Positions 33,677 to 43,424 are shown, counted from the first letter of the stretch. The stretch is DNA of 64,000 bases from an uncultured Hyphomonas sp. (GCF_963678195.1 NZ_OY782759.1:930001-994000); one strand, 5' to 3'. Made by a program: numbers and translations. Notes: generated by a model from the sequence alone, not told the origin.

Positions 33677-34783
33677 ATGACCAGCCCGCTGTTCACCCCG
33701 TTCAAGCTGAAAAACATGGAACTGCCCAACCGGGTCGTGATGGCGCCGATGACGCGCTCGAAATCGCCGGGCGGTGTGCCGGGCGAGGATGTGGCGGATT
33801 ATTATGCCCGCCGGGCTGCCTCTGATGTCGGCTTGATCGTCACCGAAGGCACGACGGTGCGCCGGGGCGGGGCCTCCAACGATCCGAACGTGCCGAACCT
33901 CCACAAAGCCGACGCCCTGGCTGGCTGGAAGAACGTCGTCGACAAGGTGCACACCAATCACGGCCATATCGCGCCGCAGATCTGGCACCAGGGCCTGACC
34001 CGCAAGGTCGGCACCGGGCCTGATCCGGATGCCCCGACCGACAGCCCCTCCGGCATGACCCATACCGGCAAGCAGGTGCTGCCGGAGCCGACGTCGGCGG
34101 AAGTCGACGATATGGTCATGGCCTTTGCTGATGCAGCCGCGGACGCGCAGAAAGTCGGCTTCGACTGTGTCGAGCTGCATGGCGCGCATGGGTATCTGAT
34201 CGATGAATTCTTCTGGGACGTGATGAACAAGCGCTCCGACCGTTATGGCGGCTCGCTGAAGGAACGGGCGACGTTCGGCGCCGACATTATCCGCGAAGTG
34301 CGCAAGAAGGTCGGCCCGGACATGGCGATCATCCTGCGCTATTCGCAGTGGAAGCAGCAGGAATATACCGCGCGCCTCGCGACCACGCCGCAGGCGCTGG
34401 AAGAATTCCTGAAGACCTTTGTCGATGCGGGCGTCGATTGCCTGCACGTTTCCCAGCGCCGCTACTGGGAGCCGGAATTCCCGGAAGTCGATGGCGAGAA
34501 GGGCCTGAATGGCGCTGGCTGGGCCAAGAAGCTGACCGGTCTGCCGACCATTACCGTCGGTTCTGTCGGCCTGTCGGGTGACTTTCTTGCGGCGTTCCAG
34601 GGAGAGGGCTCCGGCCAGCGCTCTCTGGAAGACCTCGAAGAGCGCCTGTCACGCGGCGAGTTCGACCTCGTTGCCGTGGGCCGGGCCCTGCTGCAGGATC
34701 CGCACTGGGCGACCAAGGTGAAAGAAGGCCGCATCAGCGAGATCAACGATTACGACGCGGCCGCGCTCGCAACGCTCTACTAA
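33677..34783 (+). CDS. Old-yellow-enzyme family flavin oxidoreductase
   Basis: 368 residues from ATG 33677. An FMN-containing TIM barrel that reduces activated C=C bonds with NAD(P)H. The pattern LFTPFKLKNMELPNRVVMAPMTRS (about 4-27), the HGAHGYLIDEFF substrate and FMN region and the RSDRYGGS loop are typical. The active H/N pair in ELHGAHG is present. The segment DCLHVSQRRYWEPEF is unlike plain OYE and may shape the pocket. The end of the gene is followed by a structured RNA candidate. Confidence 0.92.
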   Translation: MTSPLFTPFKLKNMELPNRVVMAPMTRSKSPGGVPGEDVADYYARRAASDVGLIVTEGTTVRRGGASNDPNVPNLHKADALAGWKNVVDKVHTNHGHIAPQIWHQGLTRKVGTGPDPDAPTDSPSGMTHTGKQVLPEPTSAEVDDMVMAFADAAADAQKVGFDCVELHGAHGYLIDEFFWDVMNKRSDRYGGSLKERATFGADIIREVRKKVGPDMAIILRYSQWKQQEYTARLATTPQALEEFLKTFVDAGVDCLHVSQRRYWEPEFPEVDGEKGLNGAGWAKKLTGLPTITVGSVGLSGDFLAAFQGEGSGQRSLEDLEERLSRGEFDLVAVGRALLQDPHWATKVKEGRISEINDYDAAALATLY

Positions 34784-34796
34784 AGAGGGAATTCGG

Positions 34797-34990
34797 ACTT
34801 GCCGGTTGAGGGAAAATATGGCTTTCTTGCCTGTGTAGCAAACAGGCGCTTCGGGCTTCGGCTGCCCCTTCAGGGGCGTGATCGCAGGCTGAAGCACTGC
34901 CTCCCTCAGGACGCTTAACACACCGGCGTTCTCAATCTGGCCCCGCGATTGCGCACTCTCACTCTCGTGCGCGATGGCGGGGCTTCTTTT
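34797..34990 (+). ncRNA. Candidate structured small RNA, possibly 6S RNA
   Basis: No protein fits here, yet the strand is highly structured. The ends pair (CCGGTTGAG at 34802-34810 with CTCAATCTGG at 34931-34940). Inside are GCCTGT-ACAGGC (34829-34847) and a long stem GCTTCGGC (34855-34862) with GCTGAAGC (34888-34895), extended by TGC/GCA and CCC/GGG near the tip. A strong terminator closes it. A closing stem, an open middle and a long apical stem is the 6S RNA layout, but no signature proves it and other small RNAs could look like this. The exact 5' end is not known. Confidence 0.42.
34940..34990 (+). terminator. Strong rho-independent terminator
   Basis: A stem of GCCCCGC with GCGGGGC, extended by ATTGCGCAC with GTGCGCGAT around a ten-base TCTCACTCTC loop, followed by TTCTTTT. 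The T-run shows it works on the plus strand, ending the small RNA or the OYE transcript. Confidence 0.88.
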
Positions 34991-35004
34991 AACCGGCGGC
35001 AAGC

Positions 35005-35511
35005 CTAGTCGGCGGAGGTTTCCCCCTCCCAGTAGTCGACTTCGCTTTCCTGGCGTCCGACATACCGGAACATCCGTTCGCGTTTGCCGGGCAGGCGGGT
35101 GGTGGCGAGGAATTTGCCGCTGTCCGGATACTCGCAGATTTCCGTGTCGGACTTGCTGGAGATGGCGACGTATTTCAGCGGGATGCGGCCGGTGTTCGTC
35201 AGCTTGTGGGCATGGGCGGGGCCGCCACGCGGGGCGCCGAGCACATCGCCTGCCTGCACGGCATGGCTGTCCGGCCCGAAGCGATAGGTGCCTTCGCCTT
35301 CCAGGATGACGAACATCTCATCTTCGGCATGGTGGTTATGGAACGGGCAGGCGGACTTGCCCGGCGGCACGATGCAGAGCGCCGCGCCGATCTGTGTGAG
35401 GCCCACGCGATCCGAAATATCGGCATCGAGCGAGCGATAATGCTCGCCCTGTTCGAAAGGCTCAAGCGGCAGCTCATCCAGCCGCGCGACGGGGGGCAGT
35501 TTTTTGGTCAT
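35005..35511 (-). CDS. Cupin-domain protein
   Basis: 168 residues. Two cupin motifs: PGKSACPFHNHHAEDEMFVILEGE (metal-binding HxH and Glu) and PRGGPAHAHKLTNTG (last His). This fits a small single-domain cupin with a bound metal ion. The tail GRQESEVDYWEGE is typical of the alphaproteobacterial branch. It may act as an isomerase, dioxygenase or sugar-binding protein. Stands alone. Confidence 0.9.
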   Translation of the reverse strand: MTKKLPPVARLDELPLEPFEQGEHYRSLDADISDRVGLTQIGAALCIVPPGKSACPFHNHHAEDEMFVILEGEGTYRFGPDSHAVQAGDVLGAPRGGPAHAHKLTNTGRIPLKYVAISSKSDTEICEYPDSGKFLATTRLPGKRERMFRYVGRQESEVDYWEGETSAD

Positions 35512-35587
35512 AGCGTGCCAGAAGCCTCTTTCAGTCGGGCTTTGATTTCTGCCTCAGCTTGACCAGGTAATTCAAGCGATCAGGCCT

Positions 35588-36223
35588 TCACTGGGACATC
35601 AGGATGACTTCAAAAGAACCTTGCGGAGGTCTCGACCTGGATAGGGTGGCTTTCGCTTCGGAGAGTTGATGTGTCTCCTCATCGGTTAGATTGTCTTTGC
35701 CTTCGAGCTTGGCCACGAGCGCCTGACTTTCAAGATATGTGTCGATGTCCGCGATGACCGTATCAGTTTCAGTGGCGCGGCTTTCAAACTCTTCGAGAAG
35801 GGCTTTGTCGGTCTCGGTCGGGTCGGGAATCGCGCGCAGCGCTTCCACCCGATCTTGTAGCCAGGTCCTGGCCTTGTCCCTGGCAATCTGGTTTGCCTCT
35901 GCTCTCTCTGGCGGCAAGTTTGCCTCGACGCTTGCGATCAGCTTCTCTCCGCTTGCGAACAGGCAGTCGCCGGGCGCCATGGGGTCAGCTGATCCGGAGG
36001 CAGGGCCTTTGTCTGCGGCGGTTATGCGAAGGCTGCCTATATAACCAAAACGGGATGAGTAGCAGACGCGGAAAACCGGCAGGGCCGCGCTGTCTGACGG
36101 GCCGCTTGTATAGACCGTGCTGTTTCCACCGGGCGAAAGCTCCACCCAGATCCTGTTGTTTTCCTGGGCGAAGGCAGCAGGAGCAGATACGGCCACAAGG
36201 CAGGCAAGAGCAGCAAGTTTCAT
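35588..36223 (-). CDS. Secreted coiled-coil protein, unknown function
   Basis: 211 residues. The signal peptide (about 1-19, ending AAFAQ) predicts export. Two Cys in the first part (RVCYSS and APGDCLF) could form a disulfide; the second half (about 100-200) is helical and charged, consistent with a coiled coil. The G+C content is below that of the flanking genes. Nothing in it names a family. The 200-base leader upstream is shared with the divergent UvrD/PcrA helicase gene. Confidence 0.72.
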   Translation of the reverse strand: MKLAALACLVAVSAPAAFAQENNRIWVELSPGGNSTVYTSGPSDSAALPVFRVCYSSRFGYIGSLRITAADKGPASGSADPMAPGDCLFASGEKLIASVEANLPPERAEANQIARDKARTWLQDRVEALRAIPDPTETDKALLEEFESRATETDTVIADIDTYLESQALVAKLEGKDNLTDEETHQLSEAKATLSRSRPPQGSFEVILMSQ

Positions 36224-36423
36224 CTGAAGGGACTTTCCGTTCTACTTTTCGAGTAGACCAGAAACGTGCATCAGTTGCAACTTGAAGGCGTTTTCGACTT
36301 GTCGAATTCAGTAATCCCAAGGGGCGCTGCCATTCGCGCCTTGTTACGCGTTCGTACAATACGCCTGACATTTCGGCAGTGCAGGCGCATAGTAACAGGG
36401 CCGATCCCTGCTATATGTTCCTG

Positions 36424-38757
36424 ATGAGTTCCAATCCGAATCGTCTCTCGATCAGTCAGATGGCCGCGCCCCGCCCGCCCGCCGCGCAGGGCGATGCGCC
36501 GTATCTGGATGGCCTGAATCCGGAACAGCGCGATGCCGTGATGACCACGGAGGGCCCGCTGCTGGTGCTCGCCGGGGCCGGCACGGGCAAGACCCGCGTG
36601 CTGACGGCGCGCCTGGCGCACATCATCGGCTCGCGCCTTGCCTGGCCGTCGCAGACGCTGACGGTGACCTTCACCAACAAGGCCGCCCGCGAAATGCGCG
36701 AACGGGCCCTGCGCCTGATCGGCGATGCGGGGGAGGGGCTGCGCTGGCTCGGCACGTTCCACTCGATCAGCGCGCAGATCCTGCGCCAGCATGCAGAGCT
36801 TGTCGGACTGAAGTCCAGCTTCACCATTCTCGATACCGACGATCAGGTGCGTCTGTGCAAACAGATCATCGTTGCCGAGAATATCGACCCCAAGCGTTGG
36901 ACGCCGCGTTACCTGGCCGGCCTGATCGATGGCTGGAAGAACCGCGCCCTGACACCGGACCGCGTGCCCGCCGACGAGGCTTTCAATTTCGGCGATGGCA
37001 AAGGCATCAAGTGCTACGAGATCTATCAGGCGCGCCTGAAAGTGCTGAATGCCTGCGATTTCGGTGACCTGCTGATCCACAATATCACGATCTTCCAGCA
37101 GAACCCTGACCTGCTGAAGGATTTCCAGTCGAAATTCCGCTACATTCTGGTGGACGAGTATCAGGATACGAACGTTGCCCAGTATCTGTGGCTGCGCCTG
37201 CTGGCGCAGGGCTCTCAGAATATTTGTTGCGTGGGCGATGATGACCAGTCGATCTATGGCTGGCGCGGCGCGGAAGTGGATAACATCCTGCGCTTCGAGA
37301 AAGACTTTCCCGGCGCGAAAGTGATCCGGCTGGAACGGAATTACCGCTCCACGAAACACATCCTTGCGGCCGCCTCGTCTGTCATCGCGCACAATCGCGG
37401 GCGCCTCGGCAAGACGCTCTATGTCGGCGATGACAGTTCGGTCGAGAATATCGATGCGGCCAAGGTCAATGTGCGCGGCCTGTGGGATGGCGAAGCCGAG
37501 AGCCGTCTGATTGCTGACGATATCGAGAGCTGGGTCCGTAAAGGCGGAAAGCATGATGAGTGCGCCGTTCTGGTGCGTGCCTCCTGGCAAATGCGGGCGT
37601 TCGAGGAACGCTTCATCCTGCTGGGCATTCCTTACCGCGTGATCGGCGGCCCGCGCTTTTTCGAGCGCGCCGAGATCCGCGATGCGATGGCGTATCTCCG
37701 CCTCATCCGCTCACCGGATGACGACCTTGCCTTTGAGCGTGTGGTGAACCAGCCGAAGCGCGGCGTGGGCAACACGACGCTGGCCAAGTTGCAGGCCTAT
37801 GCCCGCGCAGACGGGCGCAGCCTGTTCGTGCTGACGCCAATGGTGTTGCAGACAGACGAGATCAAAGGCGCGGCCAAGCGCGGCCTGACCCAGTTCATCG
37901 ACCAGATCAATATGTGGCGGGACCGCCTGGCCAATGGCATGCCGCATACGGAGCTTGCCGAGGTGATCCTCGAAGAGTCCGGCTATACCGACATGCTGCA
38001 GAAGGACCGCAGCCCGCAGGCGCAGACGCGGCTGGACAACCTCAAGGAACTGGTCCGCGCCATGGGCGAGTTCGACACGCTGGCGGGCTTCCTCGAACAT
38101 GTGGAACTGGTCATGGATGCCTCCACCGGCGGGGCAGACGAAGACCAGGTGCAGATCCTCACGCTCCACGGCGCCAAGGGCCTCGAATGGCCGGTCGTCT
38201 TCCTGCCGGGCTGGGAGGAGGAAGTCTTCCCCTCCCGCCGCAGCCTCGATGAGAGCGGGCTGAAAGGCCTCGAAGAGGAGCGCCGGCTTGCCTATGTCGG
38301 CATCACCCGCGCGCGGGAGCGGGCCTATATTTCCTTTGTCGCGAACCGGCAGATCTATGGCCGCTGGCAAAGCGTGATGCCATCCCGTTTCGTTGACGAA
38401 CTGCCGCACGAGAATGTCGAAGTGGTTTCGGAGACGGGCTATTCCGGCATGCCGGGCGGGGAGGGCGCCTTCACTGGCTCCATCGAGGATCTCGGCGAGC
38501 GCAGCGACTATTCGAGCCCGGGCTGGAAGCGGCTGAAAGAGAATGCGGGCAAATATCCGAGTACGGGAGCCCCGCGCGACGCGTCCAACCTCACGGCCAC
38601 AAGTGGCGGTCCGGAGACTTTCCGGAAAGGCCAGCGCGTTTTCCATGACAAGTTCGGCTATGGCCGCGTCGCCTTCAGCGAGGGCAACAAGCTGACGGTC
38701 GATTTCGAGAAATCCGGCCGCAAGAAAGTCATCGCGACCTTCGTCTCTCAAGCCTGA
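36424..38757 (+). CDS. UvrD/PcrA-type superfamily 1 DNA helicase
   Basis: 777 residues from ATG 36424 (MSSNPNRLSISQ); ATG 36415 or GTG 36379 are alternatives. A 3'-5' helicase for excision repair and removal of proteins from DNA. Motifs in order: Q motif LNPEQRDAV, Walker A AGAGTGKT (about 50-57), Ia TFTNKAAREMRER, II DEYQDTN, III QSIYGWRGA, IV RNYRST, V TLHGAKGLEW and VI YVGITRARER. The C-terminal tail ends in a UvrD-tudor-like segment, FRKGQRVFHDKFGYGRV, a match for the RNA-polymerase-binding domain. I leave uvrD versus pcrA open. Confidence 0.95.
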   Translation: MSSNPNRLSISQMAAPRPPAAQGDAPYLDGLNPEQRDAVMTTEGPLLVLAGAGTGKTRVLTARLAHIIGSRLAWPSQTLTVTFTNKAAREMRERALRLIGDAGEGLRWLGTFHSISAQILRQHAELVGLKSSFTILDTDDQVRLCKQIIVAENIDPKRWTPRYLAGLIDGWKNRALTPDRVPADEAFNFGDGKGIKCYEIYQARLKVLNACDFGDLLIHNITIFQQNPDLLKDFQSKFRYILVDEYQDTNVAQYLWLRLLAQGSQNICCVGDDDQSIYGWRGAEVDNILRFEKDFPGAKVIRLERNYRSTKHILAAASSVIAHNRGRLGKTLYVGDDSSVENIDAAKVNVRGLWDGEAESRLIADDIESWVRKGGKHDECAVLVRASWQMRAFEERFILLGIPYRVIGGPRFFERAEIRDAMAYLRLIRSPDDDLAFERVVNQPKRGVGNTTLAKLQAYARADGRSLFVLTPMVLQTDEIKGAAKRGLTQFIDQINMWRDRLANGMPHTELAEVILEESGYTDMLQKDRSPQAQTRLDNLKELVRAMGEFDTLAGFLEHVELVMDASTGGADEDQVQILTLHGAKGLEWPVVFLPGWEEEVFPSRRSLDESGLKGLEEERRLAYVGITRARERAYISFVANRQIYGRWQSVMPSRFVDELPHENVEVVSETGYSGMPGGEGAFTGSIEDLGERSDYSSPGWKRLKENAGKYPSTGAPRDASNLTATSGGPETFRKGQRVFHDKFGYGRVAFSEGNKLTVDFEKSGRKKVIATFVSQA

Positions 38758-38917
38758 TTTAAGGAGGGCAGCGCCGGGCGGCCTGTCAGGGGAGGACCAG
38801 GCGGGGCGTCAGGGAGGGAACGCGTGGCGTGCCCGGCGCTGCAGACCCGTTCTGGCATGCCTGTGCCGAACGCGTGCCGAATGGCACGTTCATCTTCCGC
38901 TCAGCTTGTGAGCCAGC

Positions 38918-41900
38918 CTACTCCGCTGCGGGGAGGGCGCTGTCGGGCTTTTCGTCGTCCGCCTTGTCATTGGCCGGTTCGCCATTTTGCAGGAGGCGTA
39001 CTTCATCTGCCGGACGCTGGCCGCGAATACGGGCCGAGATCCGGCGGATCATATTGCCCGTCCGGTGCGGCACCAGCAGCCAGACCGGTGTGACCAGCAG
39101 GATCATGATGGTCGAGAAGGCAAGGCCGAACACGACCGCTGTCGCCAGCTGTACCCACCATTCCGCTTCAGAGCCGCCAAAATTGATGGCGCCCTGACTG
39201 AAATTCACGCTCATCTCAAAGACCATCGGCAACAGGCCGCAGATCGTCGTGCCTGTCGTCAGAAGGATCGGGCGGATCCGCTGGGCGGCCGTCGCGATGG
39301 AGGCTTCTTCCGGCGTCCGGCCATCCTTGCGCAGGCGGTTATAGGTGTCGATGAGCACGATATTGTTGTTCACCACAATTCCGGCGAGGGCCACGATCCC
39401 GGTACCAATCATCAGGATCGAAACATAGGGCAGGACCAGCTGAATGCCGACCAGTACGCCCGAGGTCGAGATGATTACGGCCGTCAGGGTAAGGATGACC
39501 TGCCAGAAATTGTTGAACTCCCACAGGAGGATCACGGCCATCATGAACAAGGCGGCCATGGCGGCCCCGCCGAAGAAAGCATTGGCTTCTTTCGTATCCT
39601 CATCGGCGCCTTCGAAGCGCACTTCCACATCGGAGCTGAAACCGGCCTGGCCGATCCAGTTGCGGACGTCCTCGACGATGGCGGCGCCTGCGCCCTGTAC
39701 CTTGGCATTGCCGCGCACATAGTAGACGCGCTTGCCGTCCAGGCGTTCGATCTGGCTGACACGCGGTGCCGGAATGCGGTCCACGAACAGGTTTAGCGGA
39801 ACATTGCCGTTCGGTGTGGAGACACGCAGCGTGTCGATGGCGGAGGCGCTGCGGTCGTCTTTCGGGAAACGGACGCGGATATCGACTTCGTCATCGGCAT
39901 CGTCCGGCCGGTAGCGGCCGACCAGAATGCCGTTCGTCACAAGCTGCACAGCCGCGCCGATCTGGGCGACATCGAGACCGTATTTACCGGCTTCCGCGCG
40001 GTCGACCTGCAGGCGGTATTCGATGCCGGGCAGGGGCCGCGTATCGTCGATCTCGCGCAGGTCGCCGCGCTGTTCGATATAGGTGCGCAGGCGGGCCGTG
40101 GCGTCGTCTAGCTCGGCCTGATTGTCGGAAAGGAGCGCGATCTGCAGGTCCTTGCCGGCCGGCGGACCCTGTTCGCGGGCCTGGATCTGGAATTTCAGCC
40201 CCGGCACCTGCAAGAGCCGTGCGCGCACGGCTTCCAGCGTCTTGCGCCCGTCATGCGTGCCGTCGGCGGTGGCGAGGTCCAGCAGCAGGCGTCCGATCGT
40301 ATCGAGCGGCTGGTCGTTGGCGCCGTCGAAGCTGACACCGCCGCTGCCGCCGGAAGAACCGGAGCGGGAAGAAATGGATTCGATGCCGTCGATGTCCGCA
40401 ACGGCGAGCTCGGCGCGTTTGACCAGTTTCTGCTCTTCCTCCGCCGACAGGGCGCCCTGTGCCTGGACAAAGACGAATGCCTGTTCGGGTTCGATATCGA
40501 GGAAGAATTCAGACCGGTGGGCCGTGGAGCCAAACCACATGAAGATGAGGATCACGGAGCCGATAGCGGCGCCTGTCACCATCCACGGACGGGCGATCAG
40601 CGATTTGACCAGCCGCACATAGGTGCCGAGCCAGCCGGTGGCTTGTTCCGGGTCTGCGTCTGCGGCAAGGGCGGCGAGGTCTGCGTCGGTGCCCGCCGGG
40701 CGCGCGCCGATGACCGAGCCGAGGACCGGCAGGAAGATCAGCGCCATGACGAGCGATGCGGTCAGAACACAGATCAGCGTCAGCGGCAGGTAGGCCATGA
40801 ACTTGCCGGGCATGGAGTTCCAGAACAGGAACGGCACAAAGGCTGCCAGGGTGGTCAGCGTCGACGAGACCACCGGCCAGAACATGCGCTTGCCCGCCAT
40901 GGAATAGGCGTCCTTGCGCTCCAGGCCTTCGGCCATTTTCCGGTCTGCATATTCGGTCACCACGATGGCGCCGTCGACCAGGATACCGACAGCGATGACC
41001 ATGCCGAACATCACCATCATGTTGATCGTGAAGCCGAACGTGCCGAGCAGCAGGAAGGCCATGACGAAAGAGGCCGGGATCGAAATGCCGACCAGCAGGG
41101 CAGAGCGCCAACCTAGGGCCGCAACCACGATGATCATCACCAGAAGAACGGCGGTAACGATGGAGCTTTGCAGCTGTCCGAGCTGGTTGCCGATCTCTTC
41201 AGATGTATCGGACGTGATGGTCGCCCGCACCGTCGAAGGCCAGGTTTTCTGTTCCTCGGCGATTGTCTCGCGGACGAAATTGGCCGTGTCGAGAACGTTT
41301 GCACCGGACCTTTTGACCACCTCAATCAGCATGCCGGGTTTGCCGTTGAAGGTCGCGAAACCGGTCGCGTCCTTGTAGGTGCGGCGGATCTCGGCAACGT
41401 CCTGCAGTCTGACGACCGAGTTTTCCGTGCGTTTGATTGGCAGGTTCAGGGCGTCCTGGGCCGTGCGGATCAGGCCCGGGACCTTCACCGCAAAGCTGCC
41501 GTCGCCGGTGTCGATCTCACCGGCAGGCACCAGCTGATTGTTTGATGAAACGACGTTGTAAATCTCCTGGTAGGAGATGTTGTAGGTTTCCAGCATGGCC
41601 GGATCGATGACGATCTCCAGCACATCCTCACGTTTGCCCTGAATGCGGGCTTCAAGGATGCCGGCATTGCGCTCCAGCTTGTCCTGCAGCTTTTCGGCAA
41701 TGTCGTTCAGGCCGCGCACCGGCGCCTCGCCGTAAAGGTTCACCACCATGACGGGGAATTGCGAGGCGTTGAATTCCTGGATGACCGGCTCGCGCGCGTC
41801 CTGCGGGAAGAAGCGCTTGGCAAGGTCGACCTTGTCTTTCACGTCCAGCACGGCTTGGTCGACATCGACGTCGATTTCGAATTCCAGCAGCAATGTGCCG

Positions 41901-42166
41901 GCCCCTTCGGAGCCGTAGCCATTGAAGGATTTCAGGCCTTCGATGGACTGGATTTCCTGTTCGATCGGCCGCACCAGAAGGCGTTCGGCATCCTCCGGCG
42001 TCACACCGGCCAGCGGCACGGTAATGACGACGAACGGGATCGGAATGTCCGGGTCCGCTTCTTTCGGCAGTTTCACATAGGTGACGGTGCCCGCGATGAC
42101 CGCGCAGATCAGGATGGCGAGCACCATGCGTGCCCGGCCGATGGCGCCGTCAACGATACTCGTCAT
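38918..42166 (-). CDS. RND-family efflux permease
   Basis: 1082 residues, the inner-membrane pump of a tripartite exporter that uses the proton gradient. It has the RND layout: N-terminal helix, two large periplasmic loops and 12 helices. In the fourth helix the proton relay reads GILVDGAIVVTEYADR, where AcrB has a DD pair; here the second Asp is Gly. This is seen in divergent HAE1/CzcA-like pumps. The adaptor gene overlaps the start by four bases. No outer-membrane channel gene is adjacent, so a shared TolC-like protein is expected. Drugs or organic compounds rather than metals are likely, as no CzcA Asp/Glu set is obvious. Confidence 0.93.
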   Translation of the reverse strand: MTSIVDGAIGRARMVLAILICAVIAGTVTYVKLPKEADPDIPIPFVVITVPLAGVTPEDAERLLVRPIEQEIQSIEGLKSFNGYGSEGAGTLLLEFEIDVDVDQAVLDVKDKVDLAKRFFPQDAREPVIQEFNASQFPVMVVNLYGEAPVRGLNDIAEKLQDKLERNAGILEARIQGKREDVLEIVIDPAMLETYNISYQEIYNVVSSNNQLVPAGEIDTGDGSFAVKVPGLIRTAQDALNLPIKRTENSVVRLQDVAEIRRTYKDATGFATFNGKPGMLIEVVKRSGANVLDTANFVRETIAEEQKTWPSTVRATITSDTSEEIGNQLGQLQSSIVTAVLLVMIIVVAALGWRSALLVGISIPASFVMAFLLLGTFGFTINMMVMFGMVIAVGILVDGAIVVTEYADRKMAEGLERKDAYSMAGKRMFWPVVSSTLTTLAAFVPFLFWNSMPGKFMAYLPLTLICVLTASLVMALIFLPVLGSVIGARPAGTDADLAALAADADPEQATGWLGTYVRLVKSLIARPWMVTGAAIGSVILIFMWFGSTAHRSEFFLDIEPEQAFVFVQAQGALSAEEEQKLVKRAELAVADIDGIESISSRSGSSGGSGGVSFDGANDQPLDTIGRLLLDLATADGTHDGRKTLEAVRARLLQVPGLKFQIQAREQGPPAGKDLQIALLSDNQAELDDATARLRTYIEQRGDLREIDDTRPLPGIEYRLQVDRAEAGKYGLDVAQIGAAVQLVTNGILVGRYRPDDADDEVDIRVRFPKDDRSASAIDTLRVSTPNGNVPLNLFVDRIPAPRVSQIERLDGKRVYYVRGNAKVQGAGAAIVEDVRNWIGQAGFSSDVEVRFEGADEDTKEANAFFGGAAMAALFMMAVILLWEFNNFWQVILTLTAVIISTSGVLVGIQLVLPYVSILMIGTGIVALAGIVVNNNIVLIDTYNRLRKDGRTPEEASIATAAQRIRPILLTTGTTICGLLPMVFEMSVNFSQGAINFGGSEAEWWVQLATAVVFGLAFSTIMILLVTPVWLLVPHRTGNMIRRISARIRGQRPADEVRLLQNGEPANDKADDEKPDSALPAAE

Positions 42167-43239
42167 GGCTGGGCACCGCCGGCTGGTACCGGTTTCACAC
42201 TTGCGCCCTCAGACAAATAGTCCTGTCCGAGCGAGATAATACGGGTCCGGTCCGGCAGGCCGGTGACCCAGGCGCCGTTCGGCGTCTCATCGATCACGGC
42301 AACAGGCGCAAAACGGACAGTGTCGGTGTCATCGACATAGCGCAGACCCAGCTGTCCGGCATCGGACAGGGTCAGCAGGCCGGCGGAAATCTTCGTGGCC
42401 TGAACATCGCCGACCGGAAGGACCAGCTGGGACGTCACACCTGCCGCCACGATCTCATCGCCCGTATCGAGCGCTGCTTCGACCAGGAAAGTCCGCGTCG
42501 TGTCAGAGGCAGTCCGCGCGACATAGCGCAGCGTTGCCGGGAACCGGCGGCCATCGGCCAGAAGGGTTTCGCCGGTCATGCCGGTTTTCAGTTTGCCGGC
42601 TTCGGCTTCGGAAACCTGTACCGAGACGATGACCGGATCCATGTCCACCAGCACGCCGCAAGCCTGGCCGGGCGAGAGGAAGTCACCGGCTTCAGCGAGG
42701 CGGGTTTCGAAAACGCCATCGAATGGTGCGCGGATCTGGGTCTTGCCGAGTTCCACCTTTGCTGCGTTCACGGTGGCTTCGGCGGCGTCGAGCTGGGCTT
42801 TCGCGGCGGTTGCCTGATTGACCGGGCCGAGGCCCTTTTCAGCAAGGCTGGCGGCGGCTTCGTAGCTGACTTCAGCTGAGGCGCGCTGGGCTTCAGCCTC
42901 TTTTACGCGGGCCGAACGGGCCTCCACATCGAGGCCGCAAAGCAGGGTGCCGGCCTTGACGAAGCTGCCTTCCCGGGCCGGCGTCGACACGACCGTGCCG
43001 GTCGTGCCGGCTTTGACCGTGACGCTCTTGTCCGGTTCGGTCCGGCCTTTGGCGGTGATCCGCATCAGGTGCGGTTCGGCATTGAGTATATCGATGACGG
43101 CGGATGGCACTTCGTCGACGCTTTCCGCTACAGCTTCTTCCTTGTGAGAGGAGATGCTGCCACGCATCACGCTGCGCAGCCCGAAATAGGCGACGATGAC
43201 AACGAGGATCGTTGCGGCGATGATAGTCGAACGGTTCAC
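42163..43239 (-). CDS. RND periplasmic adaptor (membrane fusion protein)
   Basis: 358 residues if started at GTG 43239 (VNRSTIIAATILVVI), behind AAGGA; a longer frame starts at 43311. One N-terminal membrane helix (about 6-22), a lipoyl-like split motif KAGTTGTVVSTPAREGSFVKAG / LGKTQIRAPFDGVFETRLAEAGDFL, a helical hairpin between them, and a beta barrel. It links the permease to the outer-membrane channel. It overlaps the permease start (ATGA), so the two are translated together. Confidence 0.92.
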   Translation of the reverse strand: MNRSTIIAATILVVIVAYFGLRSVMRGSISSHKEEAVAESVDEVPSAVIDILNAEPHLMRITAKGRTEPDKSVTVKAGTTGTVVSTPAREGSFVKAGTLLCGLDVEARSARVKEAEAQRASAEVSYEAAASLAEKGLGPVNQATAAKAQLDAAEATVNAAKVELGKTQIRAPFDGVFETRLAEAGDFLSPGQACGVLVDMDPVIVSVQVSEAEAGKLKTGMTGETLLADGRRFPATLRYVARTASDTTRTFLVEAALDTGDEIVAAGVTSQLVLPVGDVQATKISAGLLTLSDAGQLGLRYVDDTDTVRFAPVAVIDETPNGAWVTGLPDRTRIISLGQDYLSEGASVKPVPAGGAQP

Positions 43240-43360
43240 GTCAGGGTGTCCTTCCCGCGGACGAATAGCAAATATAGGGCGGCAGGTCCCATGAAGAACC
43301 TCCGCGCGCAAATTTCCTTAACACCTCCCATCTTGCTATACGGCAAACGGACGGGATCAG

Positions 43361-43389
43361 TTTACCAACAAGCTGCAAGCGTTGGTTAA
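43361..43389 (-). promoter_or_regulatory. Imperfect inverted repeat in the RND promoter region
   Basis: TTTACCAAC at 43361-43369 and GTTGGTTAA at 43381-43389 form arms of six perfect bases around an 11-base spacer. It lies 122 bases or more ahead of the adaptor start. Efflux operons are often repressed at such sites, but no regulator gene is adjacent. Weak evidence. Confidence 0.3.
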
Positions 43390-43424
43390 TCTCTAACGTT
43401 GGGAAAAGGGAAATCCGTCGCGGA

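Noticed and set aside
36224-36423. LexA-type GTTC-N7-GTTC box before the UvrD/PcrA gene
   Set aside because: GTTC occurs twice, but not at the right spacing.
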